A stretch of DNA of 64,000 bases from Hyphomicrobiaceae bacterium (GTDB lineage Bacteria > Pseudomonadota > Alphaproteobacteria > Rhizobiales > Methyloligellaceae): positions 1,426,001 to 1,490,000 of the forward strand of contig JACKJS010000001.1 of NCBI GenBank assembly GCA_020637815.1, in the 5' to 3' direction. How positions within the stretch are numbered: position 1 is the stretch's first letter; each line of letters starts with the position of its first letter. Positions 32,551 through 40,693 of this stretch are shown here, piece by piece. The notes beneath the pieces were generated by a model that was given only the letters and a program-made list of their open reading frames with translations, was not told the origin of the DNA and did no database searches. The position numbers were made by a program, and so were the translations under genes.

Positions 32551-33912
32551 CTAAAAGGGATTGTCTTCCGACTTGCCGCGCGTAGCGAAGAACTCGCGCG
32601 TCGCCGCGAACACCACGGGGCTGAGCACCGCCAGCGCGATCAAATTCGGGATCGCCATCATGGCATTCAGCACATCGGCAAGCAGCCAGATGAAGCTCAA
32701 CTTGACCGTGGCGCCGACAATGGGTGCGAGCGACCAGATAATCCGGAACGGCACGATGGACTTCACGCCAAGCAGGTATTGCCAGGCACGCTCGCTGTAG
32801 TAGCTCCAGCCGACCAATGTGGTGAACGCGAAGATGGCCAGAGCGAGTGACGTGATCAGGCTGCCGATTCCAGGCAGCCCGGTCTCGAATGCGAGCGAGG
32901 TCAGTTCCGCGCCGGTCTCGCCGCTGGTCCAGACCCCGGTCGACAGAATGACGAGAGCCGTGAACGTGCAAATCACGATAGTGTCGATGAACGTCCCAAG
33001 CATGGCGATGAGCCCCTGGCTCACGGGCCCCTTACACTCCGCCGCCGCATGCGCGATCGGCGCAGATCCGAGCCCGGCCTCGTTTGAGAACACGCCCCGC
33101 GCGACGCCGAAGCGAATTGCGGCCCACACGGCGGCGCCGGCAAACCCGCCCGTCGCGGCGATCGGCGAGAAGGCATGGGTCAAAATGAGGCCGAAGGCTC
33201 CGGGAATTTCACTGGCATTTGCGATCAATACGGCGGTGCCGGCGGCGATATAGCTGACTGCCATGAACGGCACGAGCTTTCCGGCAACGGCGCCGATACG
33301 GTGAATACCGCCTACGAGAACGAGGCCGGTGAGAAAAGCAAGCATCACGCCCGTCGCCCAAAACGGCATGCCGAACGCCGCTTCCAGCGCATCCGCCACC
33401 GAGTTGGCCTGGACCATGTTGCCGATGCCGAAACCGGCAAAACCCGCAAACAGGGCAAAGCAGGTGCCGAGCCACGCCCAGTGCGCGCCCATGCCATTCG
33501 TGATGTAGTACATGGGACCGCCGACATAGTTGCCGTCCTCATCGACCTCGCGGTAGCGCACTGCGAGCACAGCCTCGGCGAACTTGGTGGCCATGCCCAC
33601 CAGGGCCGTCATCCACATCCAGAACACCGCGCCCGGCCCGCCGATGAAGATCGCCGCGGCGACACCGGCGATGTTGCCCGTGCCGATGGTCGCCGCAAGA
33701 GCCGTCATCAAGGCATTGAACGGCGTGATATCGCCCTTGCCTGCGGCCACGCGGCCGCGCCACAGCATCCAGAAGGCGAGCGGCATATCCCTGATCGTGC
33801 GGAGTTTCAGGCCGAACGTCAGAAAGAGGCCGACGCCGAGGAGCAGCACCAGCATGGGCACGCCCCATAGAAGGTCGTCCAGCCACGTTACGGCTGCTGT
33901 GATCGTCTGCAT
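32551..33912 (-). CDS. Alanine/glycine:cation symporter, AGCS family
   Basis: Imports alanine or glycine with sodium across the inner membrane. 453 residues with about 10-11 helices. The family signatures are clear: LFLTFGLKLRTIRDMP near the start, GDITPFNALMTALAATIGTGNIAGVA (metal/substrate site), GPGAVFWMWMTALVGMATKFAEA, and VARGVFSNEAGLGSAPIAHA in the middle. The ATG at 33912 is the first start before the conserved helix. It appears monocistronic, with the dcd-type gene 78 bp upstream on the same strand. Confidence 0.9.
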   Translation of the reverse strand: MQTITAAVTWLDDLLWGVPMLVLLLGVGLFLTFGLKLRTIRDMPLAFWMLWRGRVAAGKGDITPFNALMTALAATIGTGNIAGVAAAIFIGGPGAVFWMWMTALVGMATKFAEAVLAVRYREVDEDGNYVGGPMYYITNGMGAHWAWLGTCFALFAGFAGFGIGNMVQANSVADALEAAFGMPFWATGVMLAFLTGLVLVGGIHRIGAVAGKLVPFMAVSYIAAGTAVLIANASEIPGAFGLILTHAFSPIAATGGFAGAAVWAAIRFGVARGVFSNEAGLGSAPIAHAAAECKGPVSQGLIAMLGTFIDTIVICTFTALVILSTGVWTSGETGAELTSLAFETGLPGIGSLITSLALAIFAFTTLVGWSYYSERAWQYLLGVKSIVPFRIIWSLAPIVGATVKLSFIWLLADVLNAMMAIPNLIALAVLSPVVFAATREFFATRGKSEDNPF

Positions 33913-33990
33913 GCTGACGTCCCCCCGTGTCCCGAATGCTAGCCGCCCGATCCCCCGGGGCAGCGTCCGCCGGTGCGGCGGATGTCCGGC

Positions 33991-35184
33991 TCAAGACTGT
34001 CGAAAATGCTTCGACAGCTTGAGCCCTTGCGCCTGATAATGCGAGCCGATGCCCTGGCCGTAAAGCGTTTCCGGAACCTCCGTAAGCCGGTCATAGACGA
34101 GACGTCCAACGATCTGACCGTCTTCGACGATGAACGGAATATCGAGGCTGCGAACTTCGAGCACCGCCTTGGCGCCCGGCGCCTTGCCGGCCGCGTAGCC
34201 GAAGCCCGGATCGAAGAATCCCGCGTAATGAACCCGGTATTCGCCGATCATCGGATCGAACGGGGCCATCTCGGCCACGTATTCCGGCGGCACGGACACG
34301 CTCTCTTTCGAGGCAAGGATGTAGAATTCGTGCGGATCGAGGACGAGACGCTTGTCGCCGCCAAGACGCACGGCCTCCCAGAACTGGTCCACGTCGTAGG
34401 CGCCGACATTGTCTATATCGATCACGCCAGCATAACGCCTCGCGCGATAGCCGACGAGACCGCCGGGCTCGACTGGCGCGAGGCTGATGCGCAGGTTGAG
34501 CCCGTCCCGGATGGCTGCCTCGCCCTCGACCAAACCCACATCTGAATGGATGGCGCGCAAATGCTTGTCGCCGATTCGGCCGGGCGATTCGTCAGCCTGC
34601 TGACTGACACGGCGCCGAAACCGGATCTGATTGAGGCGCGAACCGGTGCGCACCTTGACGGAAAACGTGCGCGGACAAATTTCGGCATAGAGCGGTCCGC
34701 GATAGCCTTCCTCCACGCAATCGAAGCTCTCCTGATAGTCCGCGATCAAACGCGTGAATACGTCGAGACGCCCCGTTGAGCTCTTGGGATTCGTGAAAGC
34801 GGCAATGGTGGAACGCAGATCGAGACGTTCCATCAGCGGAACGAGATAGACGCAACCGGCCTCGAGCACCGCGCCTTTGGTGAGGTCGATCTCGTGAAAG
34901 GTAAGACCTTCCAGCTTGTCGCGGACGGTGGCCTTGGTGCCAGGCAGGAAGCTTGCTCGGATGCGATAGGCGACGGTTCCGAGGCGCAGATCGAGGCTCG
35001 CGGGCTGGATCTGCGCTTCTTCGATCCCTGCCGATGCCCCCACCTCGCCAGCGGCGATCAGCGCGCGCAGTGCCTGGCTCGGCAGCACACCCGTGCGGGA
35101 CAGTGCCCGGCTTCCCCCATCCGGGGCGCTTGCCGCGGAAGCCTCCCCATGTGAGGCGTCAAGAAGCGGGTCGGGCTGGCTCAT
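33991..35184 (-). CDS. dcd: 2'-Deoxycytidine 5'-triphosphate deaminase, long fused form
   Basis: Deaminates dCTP to dUTP for thymidylate synthesis. At 397 residues it is twice the length of classical Dcd and matches the alphaproteobacterial PF06559 form with two dUTPase-like domains. Visible blocks include IQPASLDLRLG in the N-terminal half, AAFTNPKSSTGRLDVFTRLI (the nucleotide-binding PKSSxGR motif), and the second-half copy GVIDIDNVGAYD and FYILASKESVSVPPEYVAEM with AGFFDPGFGY. The first 30 residues are a flexible Ser/Ala-rich extension. It is divergent from the DJ-1 gene. Confidence 0.85.
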   Translation of the reverse strand: MSQPDPLLDASHGEASAASAPDGGSRALSRTGVLPSQALRALIAAGEVGASAGIEEAQIQPASLDLRLGTVAYRIRASFLPGTKATVRDKLEGLTFHEIDLTKGAVLEAGCVYLVPLMERLDLRSTIAAFTNPKSSTGRLDVFTRLIADYQESFDCVEEGYRGPLYAEICPRTFSVKVRTGSRLNQIRFRRRVSQQADESPGRIGDKHLRAIHSDVGLVEGEAAIRDGLNLRISLAPVEPGGLVGYRARRYAGVIDIDNVGAYDVDQFWEAVRLGGDKRLVLDPHEFYILASKESVSVPPEYVAEMAPFDPMIGEYRVHYAGFFDPGFGYAAGKAPGAKAVLEVRSLDIPFIVEDGQIVGRLVYDRLTEVPETLYGQGIGSHYQAQGLKLSKHFRQS

Positions 35185-35273
35185 AACCGATCTTCATTGC
35201 ATTTGCCGTGTGCCGGGTCATCCTGAGAACACGATTCTCCCCCGGATTCACAAGAGACATTAGAGGGCATCCC

Positions 35274-36005
35274 ATGATCCCGGAAGGCCAGATTCTAGAC
35301 GGCGGCGCCCTCGAAATCGGCTCTCTCCTCTTCGAGGGAATCGACCAAATCGACCTTACCGGCCCATTCGAGGTCTTCACGCGGATTCCGAACGCACGCT
35401 GCAGGCTCTACGGACTCTCGACGGCCCCGGTCCGCGATGCGGGCGGGTTGCTGCTCACGCCCGACGCGACGCTGAGCGAGGCGCCTCAACTCGATGTGTT
35501 GCACGTGCCGGGCGGGCCAGGCCAGGAAGCCTTGATGCGCAACAGCGCCGTGCTCGATTGGCTACGCAGCCAGGCGGCGGACGCGAAGCTCGTGTTCTCT
35601 GTCTGCACGGGCGCGCTGATCTGCGGTGCCGCAGGGCTCTTGCGCGGACGGAAGGCGACAACTTACTGGACCGTCTTGCACCTCCTTCCCTTTTTCGGAG
35701 CAACCCCGGTGGATGCGCGCGTGGTCGTCGACGGCAATTTCGTCTGCGCCGGCGGCGTCACGTCCGGCATCGATGGGGCCCTGCAGGTCGCGGCGATCTT
35801 GCGCGGACTCAAATTGGCGGAGACCATCCAGCTCGCCATGCAATACGCGCCGGAGCCGCCCTTCGACGCCGGCGGCCCAGACCGGGCACCACGGGACGTG
35901 GTCGAGGCCGTGCGCAACGCCACCGCCGATCTGACCGCGCGCCGCGAGAGAACCGCGCGCGGCATTGCCACAGAGCTCGGAATCGCAGTGCCGGATAACG
36001 CGTGA
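35274..36005 (+). CDS. DJ-1/PfpI superfamily protein (isonitrile hydratase-like)
   Basis: 243 residues with the class I glutamine-amidotransferase-like fold. The motif LLFEGIDQIDLTGPFEVF starts the domain, and the nucleophile elbow FSVCTGALICG puts Cys111 in place. This group includes InhA isonitrile hydratase and the N-terminal half of GlxA-type AraC regulators; there is no HTH domain here. The substrate is unknown. The ATG at 35274 is preceded by GAGGG. It ends just before the metZ leader, which has its own promoter. Confidence 0.8.
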   Translation: MIPEGQILDGGALEIGSLLFEGIDQIDLTGPFEVFTRIPNARCRLYGLSTAPVRDAGGLLLTPDATLSEAPQLDVLHVPGGPGQEALMRNSAVLDWLRSQAADAKLVFSVCTGALICGAAGLLRGRKATTYWTVLHLLPFFGATPVDARVVVDGNFVCAGGVTSGIDGALQVAAILRGLKLAETIQLAMQYAPEPPFDAGGPDRAPRDVVEAVRNATADLTARRERTARGIATELGIAVPDNA

Positions 36006-36021
36006 GCGTCGTTCCTTTTTC

Positions 36022-36050
36022 TTGACGTTGCGCGCCGCGCGCGACATTAA
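36022..36050 (+). promoter_or_regulatory. Probable promoter of the metZ leader
   Basis: -35 TTGACG (36022-36027) and -10-like CATTAA (36045-36050), 17 bp apart. The -10 is a poor match, but the position places the start of transcription right at the SAM-II aptamer. Confidence 0.45.
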
Positions 36051-36054
36051 TCCC

Positions 36055-36114
36055 CTCGTGGTGATTTGGCCGGCCGGCTTGCAGCCACGTAAAACAAGTC
36101 GCTAAAAGGCCGAG
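36055..36114 (+). ncRNA. SAM-II riboswitch (metA-type aptamer)
   Basis: The compact SAM-II consensus is recognisable: stem CGTGG (36057-36061) with CCACG (36085-36089), the conserved GTGATTTGGC loop start, GGCTTGCAGCC, the A-rich TAAAACAAGTCGCTAAAA and the pseudoknot strand AAGGCCG (36106-36112). It binds S-adenosylmethionine and lowers methionine gene expression. It lies in the leader of metZ, a classical target in Alphaproteobacteria. Confidence 0.92.
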
Positions 36115-36125
36115 GACGTAGAAAC

Positions 36126-36161
36126 CCCGGCTTTTGGCGGCAGCCAAATCCGGGTTTTTTT
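36126..36161 (+). terminator. Intrinsic terminator in the metZ leader, behind the SAM-II aptamer
   Basis: Stem CCCGG..TTTTGGC (loop ggca) GCCAAA..CCGGG, then seven T residues (36155-36161), ending 42 bp before metZ. With the upstream aptamer it makes a plausible attenuator: AAAAGGCCG (36104-36112) could pair instead with CGGCTTTT (36128-36135) and prevent this terminator. Confidence 0.85.
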
Positions 36162-36203
36162 GTGCCGCCGGTCATGTAAGAAGCGTTTGAGGAGTGCTGG
36201 ACG

Positions 36204-37406
36204 ATGGCCGGAACAGACAAGAGCCGCCGCGACGATTGGAGCCTTGCGACGAGGCTCGTGCAGGAGGGTATCCTACGCAGCCAATTCGGCGAAACCTCCG
36301 AAGCCGTATTTCTCAATTCTGGCTATGTCTATGACAGCCCCGAGCAGGCGGAAGCCCGCTTCAAAGGCGAGGCGGAAGGCTACGTCTATAGCCGCTACGC
36401 GAACCCCACCGTATCCATGTTCGAACGGCGCATGTGTGCGCTGGAAGGCGCGGACGCGGCGCGCGGCACCGCCAGCGGCATGGCGGCCGTCGCGGCATCG
36501 CTCCTGTGCTTTCTCAAAGCGGGAGACCATGTGGTTTCAGGCCGCGCGCTGTTCGGCAGTTGCCTCTACATCGTCGAGGACCTGCTGCCGCGCTATGGCA
36601 TCAGCTCGACGCTCGTAGACGGGCGCGACCTTAGCGCCTGGGAAGCAGCGGTGCGGCCAAACACGAAGGCGTTCTTCTTCGAGACGCCGACGAACCCCAC
36701 GCTCGAACTGGTGGATATCGAGGCCGTGGCCAAGATCGCGAAGGGGTGCGGGGCGCTGACGGTCGTTGACAACGTGTTCGCGACACCGCTCGGCCAGCGG
36801 CCCATAGAGCTCGGTGCGGACATCGTCGTTTACTCGGCGACGAAACATATCGACGGGCAAGGACGCTGCCTCGGCGGCGTGGTGCTGGGCCCGCAAAACT
36901 ACATCGACGAGACGTTGCATACATTCCTCAAGCACACCGGACCGTCCTTGAGTCCGTTCAATGCCTGGGTCTTGTTGAAGGGACTGGAAACGCTGCCCTT
37001 GCGCGTCGCCCGGCAATGCGAGTCCGCGACACGGATCGCAGATTTCCTGGCGGACCGCCCCGAGATCTCACGGGTCTATTATCCCGGCAGGACGGATCAC
37101 CCGCAATACGACCTCGCCAAGAAGCAAATGGCATTCGGCGGACCGATGCTGGCCTTCGAGGTCGGAAACAAGAAGGAAGACGCTTTTGCCTTCTTGAACG
37201 GGTTGCAGCTCTTCACCATCAGCAACAATCTCGGCGACGCGAAGAGTCTCACCACGCATCCTGCGACCACGACGCATCAGCGCCTGACATCGGAAGCGCG
37301 GGCGGAGCTCGGGATTTTCGATAACACCGTCAGGATCTCGGTCGGCCTTGAAGACTTGAACGATCTCGTGGCCGATCTCGATCATGCGCTCTCAGCCAAG
37401 CCCTAA
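36204..37406 (+). CDS. metZ: O-succinylhomoserine sulfhydrylase
   Basis: Converts O-succinylhomoserine and sulfide to homocysteine in methionine synthesis; PLP enzyme of the Cys/Met metabolism family. 400 residues. Landmarks: YSRYANPTVSMFERRMCALEG, the phosphate-contact region TASGMAAVAAS, TPTNPTLELVDI, VVDNVFATP, and the PLP lysine Lys214 in VYSATKHIDGQG. ATG at 36204 follows GAGGAG at 10 nt. Expression is governed by the SAM-II element and terminator in its leader. argE follows 14 bp downstream and may share the transcript. Confidence 0.93.
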   Translation: MAGTDKSRRDDWSLATRLVQEGILRSQFGETSEAVFLNSGYVYDSPEQAEARFKGEAEGYVYSRYANPTVSMFERRMCALEGADAARGTASGMAAVAASLLCFLKAGDHVVSGRALFGSCLYIVEDLLPRYGISSTLVDGRDLSAWEAAVRPNTKAFFFETPTNPTLELVDIEAVAKIAKGCGALTVVDNVFATPLGQRPIELGADIVVYSATKHIDGQGRCLGGVVLGPQNYIDETLHTFLKHTGPSLSPFNAWVLLKGLETLPLRVARQCESATRIADFLADRPEISRVYYPGRTDHPQYDLAKKQMAFGGPMLAFEVGNKKEDAFAFLNGLQLFTISNNLGDAKSLTTHPATTTHQRLTSEARAELGIFDNTVRISVGLEDLNDLVADLDHALSAKP

Positions 37407-37420
37407 GATCAAATCCTAAG

Positions 37421-38587
37421 ATGATGGCCACGCCCGCAAGCACCCAAGACGCTATAGACATTCTCGCCAAGCTCGTTGGCTTCGACACGACAAGTGCGGT
37501 GTCGAACCTCGAATTGATCGCGTATGCGCGCGACTATTTGGAGGGGCACGGGATTCCCTCGACGCTCGTCCCGAACGAGGACGGCAAGAAGGCCTGCCTG
37601 TTCGCGACGATCGGCGCGGGCGAAGGTGGCGTCGGTCTGTCGGGACACAGCGATTGCGTTCCCGTGACCGGCCAATCCTGGACCTCCGATCCGTTCACGC
37701 TGACCGAGCGCGACGGCAAACTCTACGGGCGCGGGACCTGCGACATGAAGGGCTTCATCGCCTGCGTGCTCGCCTCCGTGCCGATGTTCAAGTCCACGAC
37801 TCTCGCCGAGCCGATTCATATCCTCGTGTCCTATGACGAGGAGGTGGGCTGCCAGGGCGTGCGGCCCATGATCGCGCGGCTGGGGCAGGATCTGCCGCGC
37901 CCGCGCGTCGTCATCATCGGCGAACCGACGAGCATGCAAGTCATCGACGGACACAAATGCATCGACGTGTACCGGACGTCCGTCACCGGCAAGGAAGCTC
38001 ATTCCTGCAAGCCGGCCAATGGCGTCAACGCGATCTCTGTGACCTCGAAGCTCGTGACGGAGATCGACCGCATGGCGGACGAGGTCGCGCAAACCGAAAA
38101 CGATCCGCATTTCGATCCGCCCTACTCGACTGTCATGGTCGGGATGGTCCAGGGAGGGACGGCGCCGAACATCGTGCCGCGAAATTGCGAGGTCGTGTGG
38201 CAATTGCGCGGCCTTCCCGGCACCAAGGCCAAGGACGCGCCGGCGCGGCTTGCGGCGTTCGTCGAGAAATCCTTACTGCCGGAGATGCGCTCGGTCGCAC
38301 CGGGCGCGGCAATCGAAACGAAAATCAAGACATCGGTGCCGGCCTTCGCCTCTAGTCCCGACTCCGATGCCGTGGCCCTGGCGATGTCTCTAACGGGTGC
38401 GAACCGGACTAGCGGCGTGTCCTACGCCACCGAAGCGGGGCTGTTCCAACAAGCCGGTTGTCCGGCGGTCGTCTGCGGGCCGGGCGACATTGCGCAGGCG
38501 CATGCGGCGGACGAGTTCGTGCCCATCGCGCAGATCGAAGCCTGTCTGAAATTTCTCGCGAAGCTCGCCGAACGGATCGGCCCATAG
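37421..38587 (+). CDS. argE: Acetylornithine deacetylase
   Basis: Removes acetate from N-acetylornithine in arginine synthesis; M20 zinc peptidase family, cytoplasmic. 388 residues. Zinc-site motifs in order: SGHSDCVPV, GRGTCDMKGF, SYDEEVGCQG (general base Glu and adjacent ligand), and IIGEPTSMQ; the dimerisation domain starts at VYRTSVTGKEAHS. It starts 14 bp after metZ with two consecutive ATGs (37421, 37424). It converges on hslO with a 3 bp gap, while the other arginine genes argF and argD lie on the opposite strand beyond hslO. Confidence 0.9.
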   Translation: MMATPASTQDAIDILAKLVGFDTTSAVSNLELIAYARDYLEGHGIPSTLVPNEDGKKACLFATIGAGEGGVGLSGHSDCVPVTGQSWTSDPFTLTERDGKLYGRGTCDMKGFIACVLASVPMFKSTTLAEPIHILVSYDEEVGCQGVRPMIARLGQDLPRPRVVIIGEPTSMQVIDGHKCIDVYRTSVTGKEAHSCKPANGVNAISVTSKLVTEIDRMADEVAQTENDPHFDPPYSTVMVGMVQGGTAPNIVPRNCEVVWQLRGLPGTKAKDAPARLAAFVEKSLLPEMRSVAPGAAIETKIKTSVPAFASSPDSDAVALAMSLTGANRTSGVSYATEAGLFQQAGCPAVVCGPGDIAQAHAADEFVPIAQIEACLKFLAKLAERIGP

Positions 38588-38590
38588 GGC

Positions 38591-39532
38591 CTATTCGATG
38601 CCGAAATCCTTCGGATCGAAATGATAGCGCGCGTTGCAGAACTCGCAGGACACCCAGAGTTCGCCATCGACGACCATGTCGGACAGATCTTCTCCGGAGA
38701 AGCGCTGGAGCATTTCGCCGACGCGCTCGCGCGAACAGCTGCAATAGGTCGTCAGCGGAATAGCGCGGTAGACGCGCACCTGCTCTTCGTGGAACAGCCG
38801 ATAGAGTAGCCGCTCGGGCGCGAGGGTGGGGTCCAGCAATTCGTGGTCCTCGACCGTTTCGGCGAGCGACTTCGCGCGCGTCCAATCCTCCTCGAACGTC
38901 TTCGGGCTCACGAGCCCGCCTTCGCGGGTCAGCTTTTGCACGAGCAAGCCGCCCGCGCGCCAGGTCCACACGCCCTCGCCATTCTCGCCCGCCTGAAAAT
39001 GCGGTGCGACGGCCAAGCGGATGAAGCTCGGCAATTGCTCCGACTGCTGAAAGTAGGTGTCGGCGGCTTCGGTGAGCGAGGTGCCCTCGAGCGGCACGAC
39101 ACCTTGATAGCGCTCCGCGTCGATACCGCGATCGATGGTCATGGCCAGATGGCCATGCCCCAGCAGCACCACGTCGTCGTTTGCACCGAGCGCCGCCAGG
39201 CGATCTGCATCGAACCGGGCATAAGCGCGCATGGAACCCGGCACCACGAAGTCCACGACGAGCAAATCCACGGGACCGTCGGTCGACGCTTGAAGGATGA
39301 GCTTGCCGTCTGACTTGAGCGAGGCGCCGAGAAGCGCCGTCAGCGCGACCGCCTCGCCAAGCAGGCGCGACACGGGTTCTGGGTAGTCGTGACGCGAAAG
39401 GATGGTGTTGACGGTCGGCCCGAGTTTGGCAAGACGTCCCAGCACGTCCGCCTGTTCGGCCTGAAACGGCAAAACGAGGTTGTCCGTAGGGCGCGCAATC
39501 TCGATCGCCTCTCCCGAAACGGGATCGCTCAA
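38591..39532 (-). CDS. hslO: Hsp33 redox-regulated chaperone
   Basis: A holdase activated by oxidative stress through loss of zinc. 313 residues; the C-terminal switch has the four cysteines Cys264 and Cys266 (YCSCSRE) and Cys296/Cys299 (CEFCNARYHF) in the CxC...CxxC order of the family. The N-terminal domain has LGGAIAL-like ALTALLGASLKSDGKL and VDLLVVDF. The ATG overlaps the argF stop by 4 bp (ATGA), so it is translationally coupled to argF, a frequent alphaproteobacterial neighbour. Confidence 0.92.
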   Translation of the reverse strand: MSDPVSGEAIEIARPTDNLVLPFQAEQADVLGRLAKLGPTVNTILSRHDYPEPVSRLLGEAVALTALLGASLKSDGKLILQASTDGPVDLLVVDFVVPGSMRAYARFDADRLAALGANDDVVLLGHGHLAMTIDRGIDAERYQGVVPLEGTSLTEAADTYFQQSEQLPSFIRLAVAPHFQAGENGEGVWTWRAGGLLVQKLTREGGLVSPKTFEEDWTRAKSLAETVEDHELLDPTLAPERLLYRLFHEEQVRVYRAIPLTTYCSCSRERVGEMLQRFSGEDLSDMVVDGELWVSCEFCNARYHFDPKDFGIE

Positions 39533-40659
39533 CGTTTTCCTCCGCGCGCGGGGCGCTTCTTGGCCGGGGCCTTCTTGGTCAGGGCTCTTTTGGCCGTCTT
39601 CTTCTTTGCGCCGGCCTTCTTAGCAGCCACGGTCTTGGAGGATGCGTTCTTGCTTCCAGCTTTCTTGCTGGCGGCTTGGCGCGATGCGGCCTTGGCACCG
39701 GGCATCTTCGCTTTCTTCGCGGGCTGCAAGGCTGGAAGGCGTCCGTTGTTCAAGCACCAGACCAGAATAGCCTTCTGCGCATGCAGCCGGTTTTCGGCTT
39801 CGTCCCACACGACCGACTGCGGACCGTCCATGACGGCATCGGTGACTTCGTCGCCACGATGAGCCGGTAGGCAGTGCATGAAAATCGCGTCGAGCTTAGC
39901 AAGCGCCATCAGCGCCTCGTCCACGCGGAACGGAGCGAGCGCGGCTCGCCGCGCTTCCACATCCTTGTCGCCCATGGAGACCCAGGTATCGGTGACGACA
40001 CAATCGGCGTCTGTCGCGGCAGCCTTCGCGTCGCCCATGACCTCGATGCTTGCGCCTTCAGCACGAGCCCAAGCCAACAATTCAGGATCGGGACCGAAAT
40101 CGGCGGGCGAGGCCATGCGCAAGGTGAAGCCGAAACGCGCCGCCGCGTGCACCCAAGAGGTCGCGACGTTGTTTGCGTCGCCAAGCCAGGCGACGACGCG
40201 CCCCTTAATCGGCCCCTTGTGCTCTTCGAAGGTCAGAACATCGGCCATGATCTGACACGGATGCGAGCGCGCCGTCAGCGCGTTGATGACCGGGATATCC
40301 GCATATTCGGCGAATTCCAGCAGGCCCTCGTGCGGGCCCGTGCGCAGCATGATGGCATTCACGTAGCGCGAGAGGACGCGTGCGGTGTCGGCGATCGTCT
40401 CGCCGCGCCCGAGCTGCATGTCCTGCGCGTTCAGCACGATGGCGGCCCCGCCCAATTGATGCATGGCCATCTCGAACGAGACACGCGTCCGTGTGGAAGG
40501 CTTCTCGAAGATCATGGCCAGCACGGCGCCATCCGGAACGGCGAGCGCCTTCGGGACGTTGCGGGCGCGCTTGAGCGACACGGCCGCGTCGAGGATGGCG
40601 CGTAAGGTCCGCGTATCCAGGGCATTGAGATCGAGGAAATGCAAAGGCGTCGAAGACAT
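39529..40659 (-). CDS. argF: Ornithine carbamoyltransferase with a lysine/alanine-rich C-terminal tail
   Basis: Makes citrulline from ornithine and carbamoyl phosphate. The core (residues 1 to about 311) is complete: carbamoyl-phosphate motif FEKPSTRTRV (STRTR 55-59), HPCQ (133-136), DANNV, and HCLPAHRG (262-269). About 65 further residues (312-376) are almost only Lys, Ala, Ser, Pro, Thr and Arg (KKAGSK, KKAGAKKKTAKR, KKAPAKKRPAR), like histone H1 tails; standard OTCases stop near 310. ATG at 40659 has no purine-rich SD; CCTCCC precedes it instead. It lies between argD and hslO. Confidence 0.92.
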   Translation of the reverse strand: MSSTPLHFLDLNALDTRTLRAILDAAVSLKRARNVPKALAVPDGAVLAMIFEKPSTRTRVSFEMAMHQLGGAAIVLNAQDMQLGRGETIADTARVLSRYVNAIMLRTGPHEGLLEFAEYADIPVINALTARSHPCQIMADVLTFEEHKGPIKGRVVAWLGDANNVATSWVHAAARFGFTLRMASPADFGPDPELLAWARAEGASIEVMGDAKAAATDADCVVTDTWVSMGDKDVEARRAALAPFRVDEALMALAKLDAIFMHCLPAHRGDEVTDAVMDGPQSVVWDEAENRLHAQKAILVWCLNNGRLPALQPAKKAKMPGAKAASRQAASKKAGSKNASSKTVAAKKAGAKKKTAKRALTKKAPAKKRPARGGKR

Positions 40660-40693
40660 GGGAGGAATCTAGAAGCTGGAACTTAAATAATGG

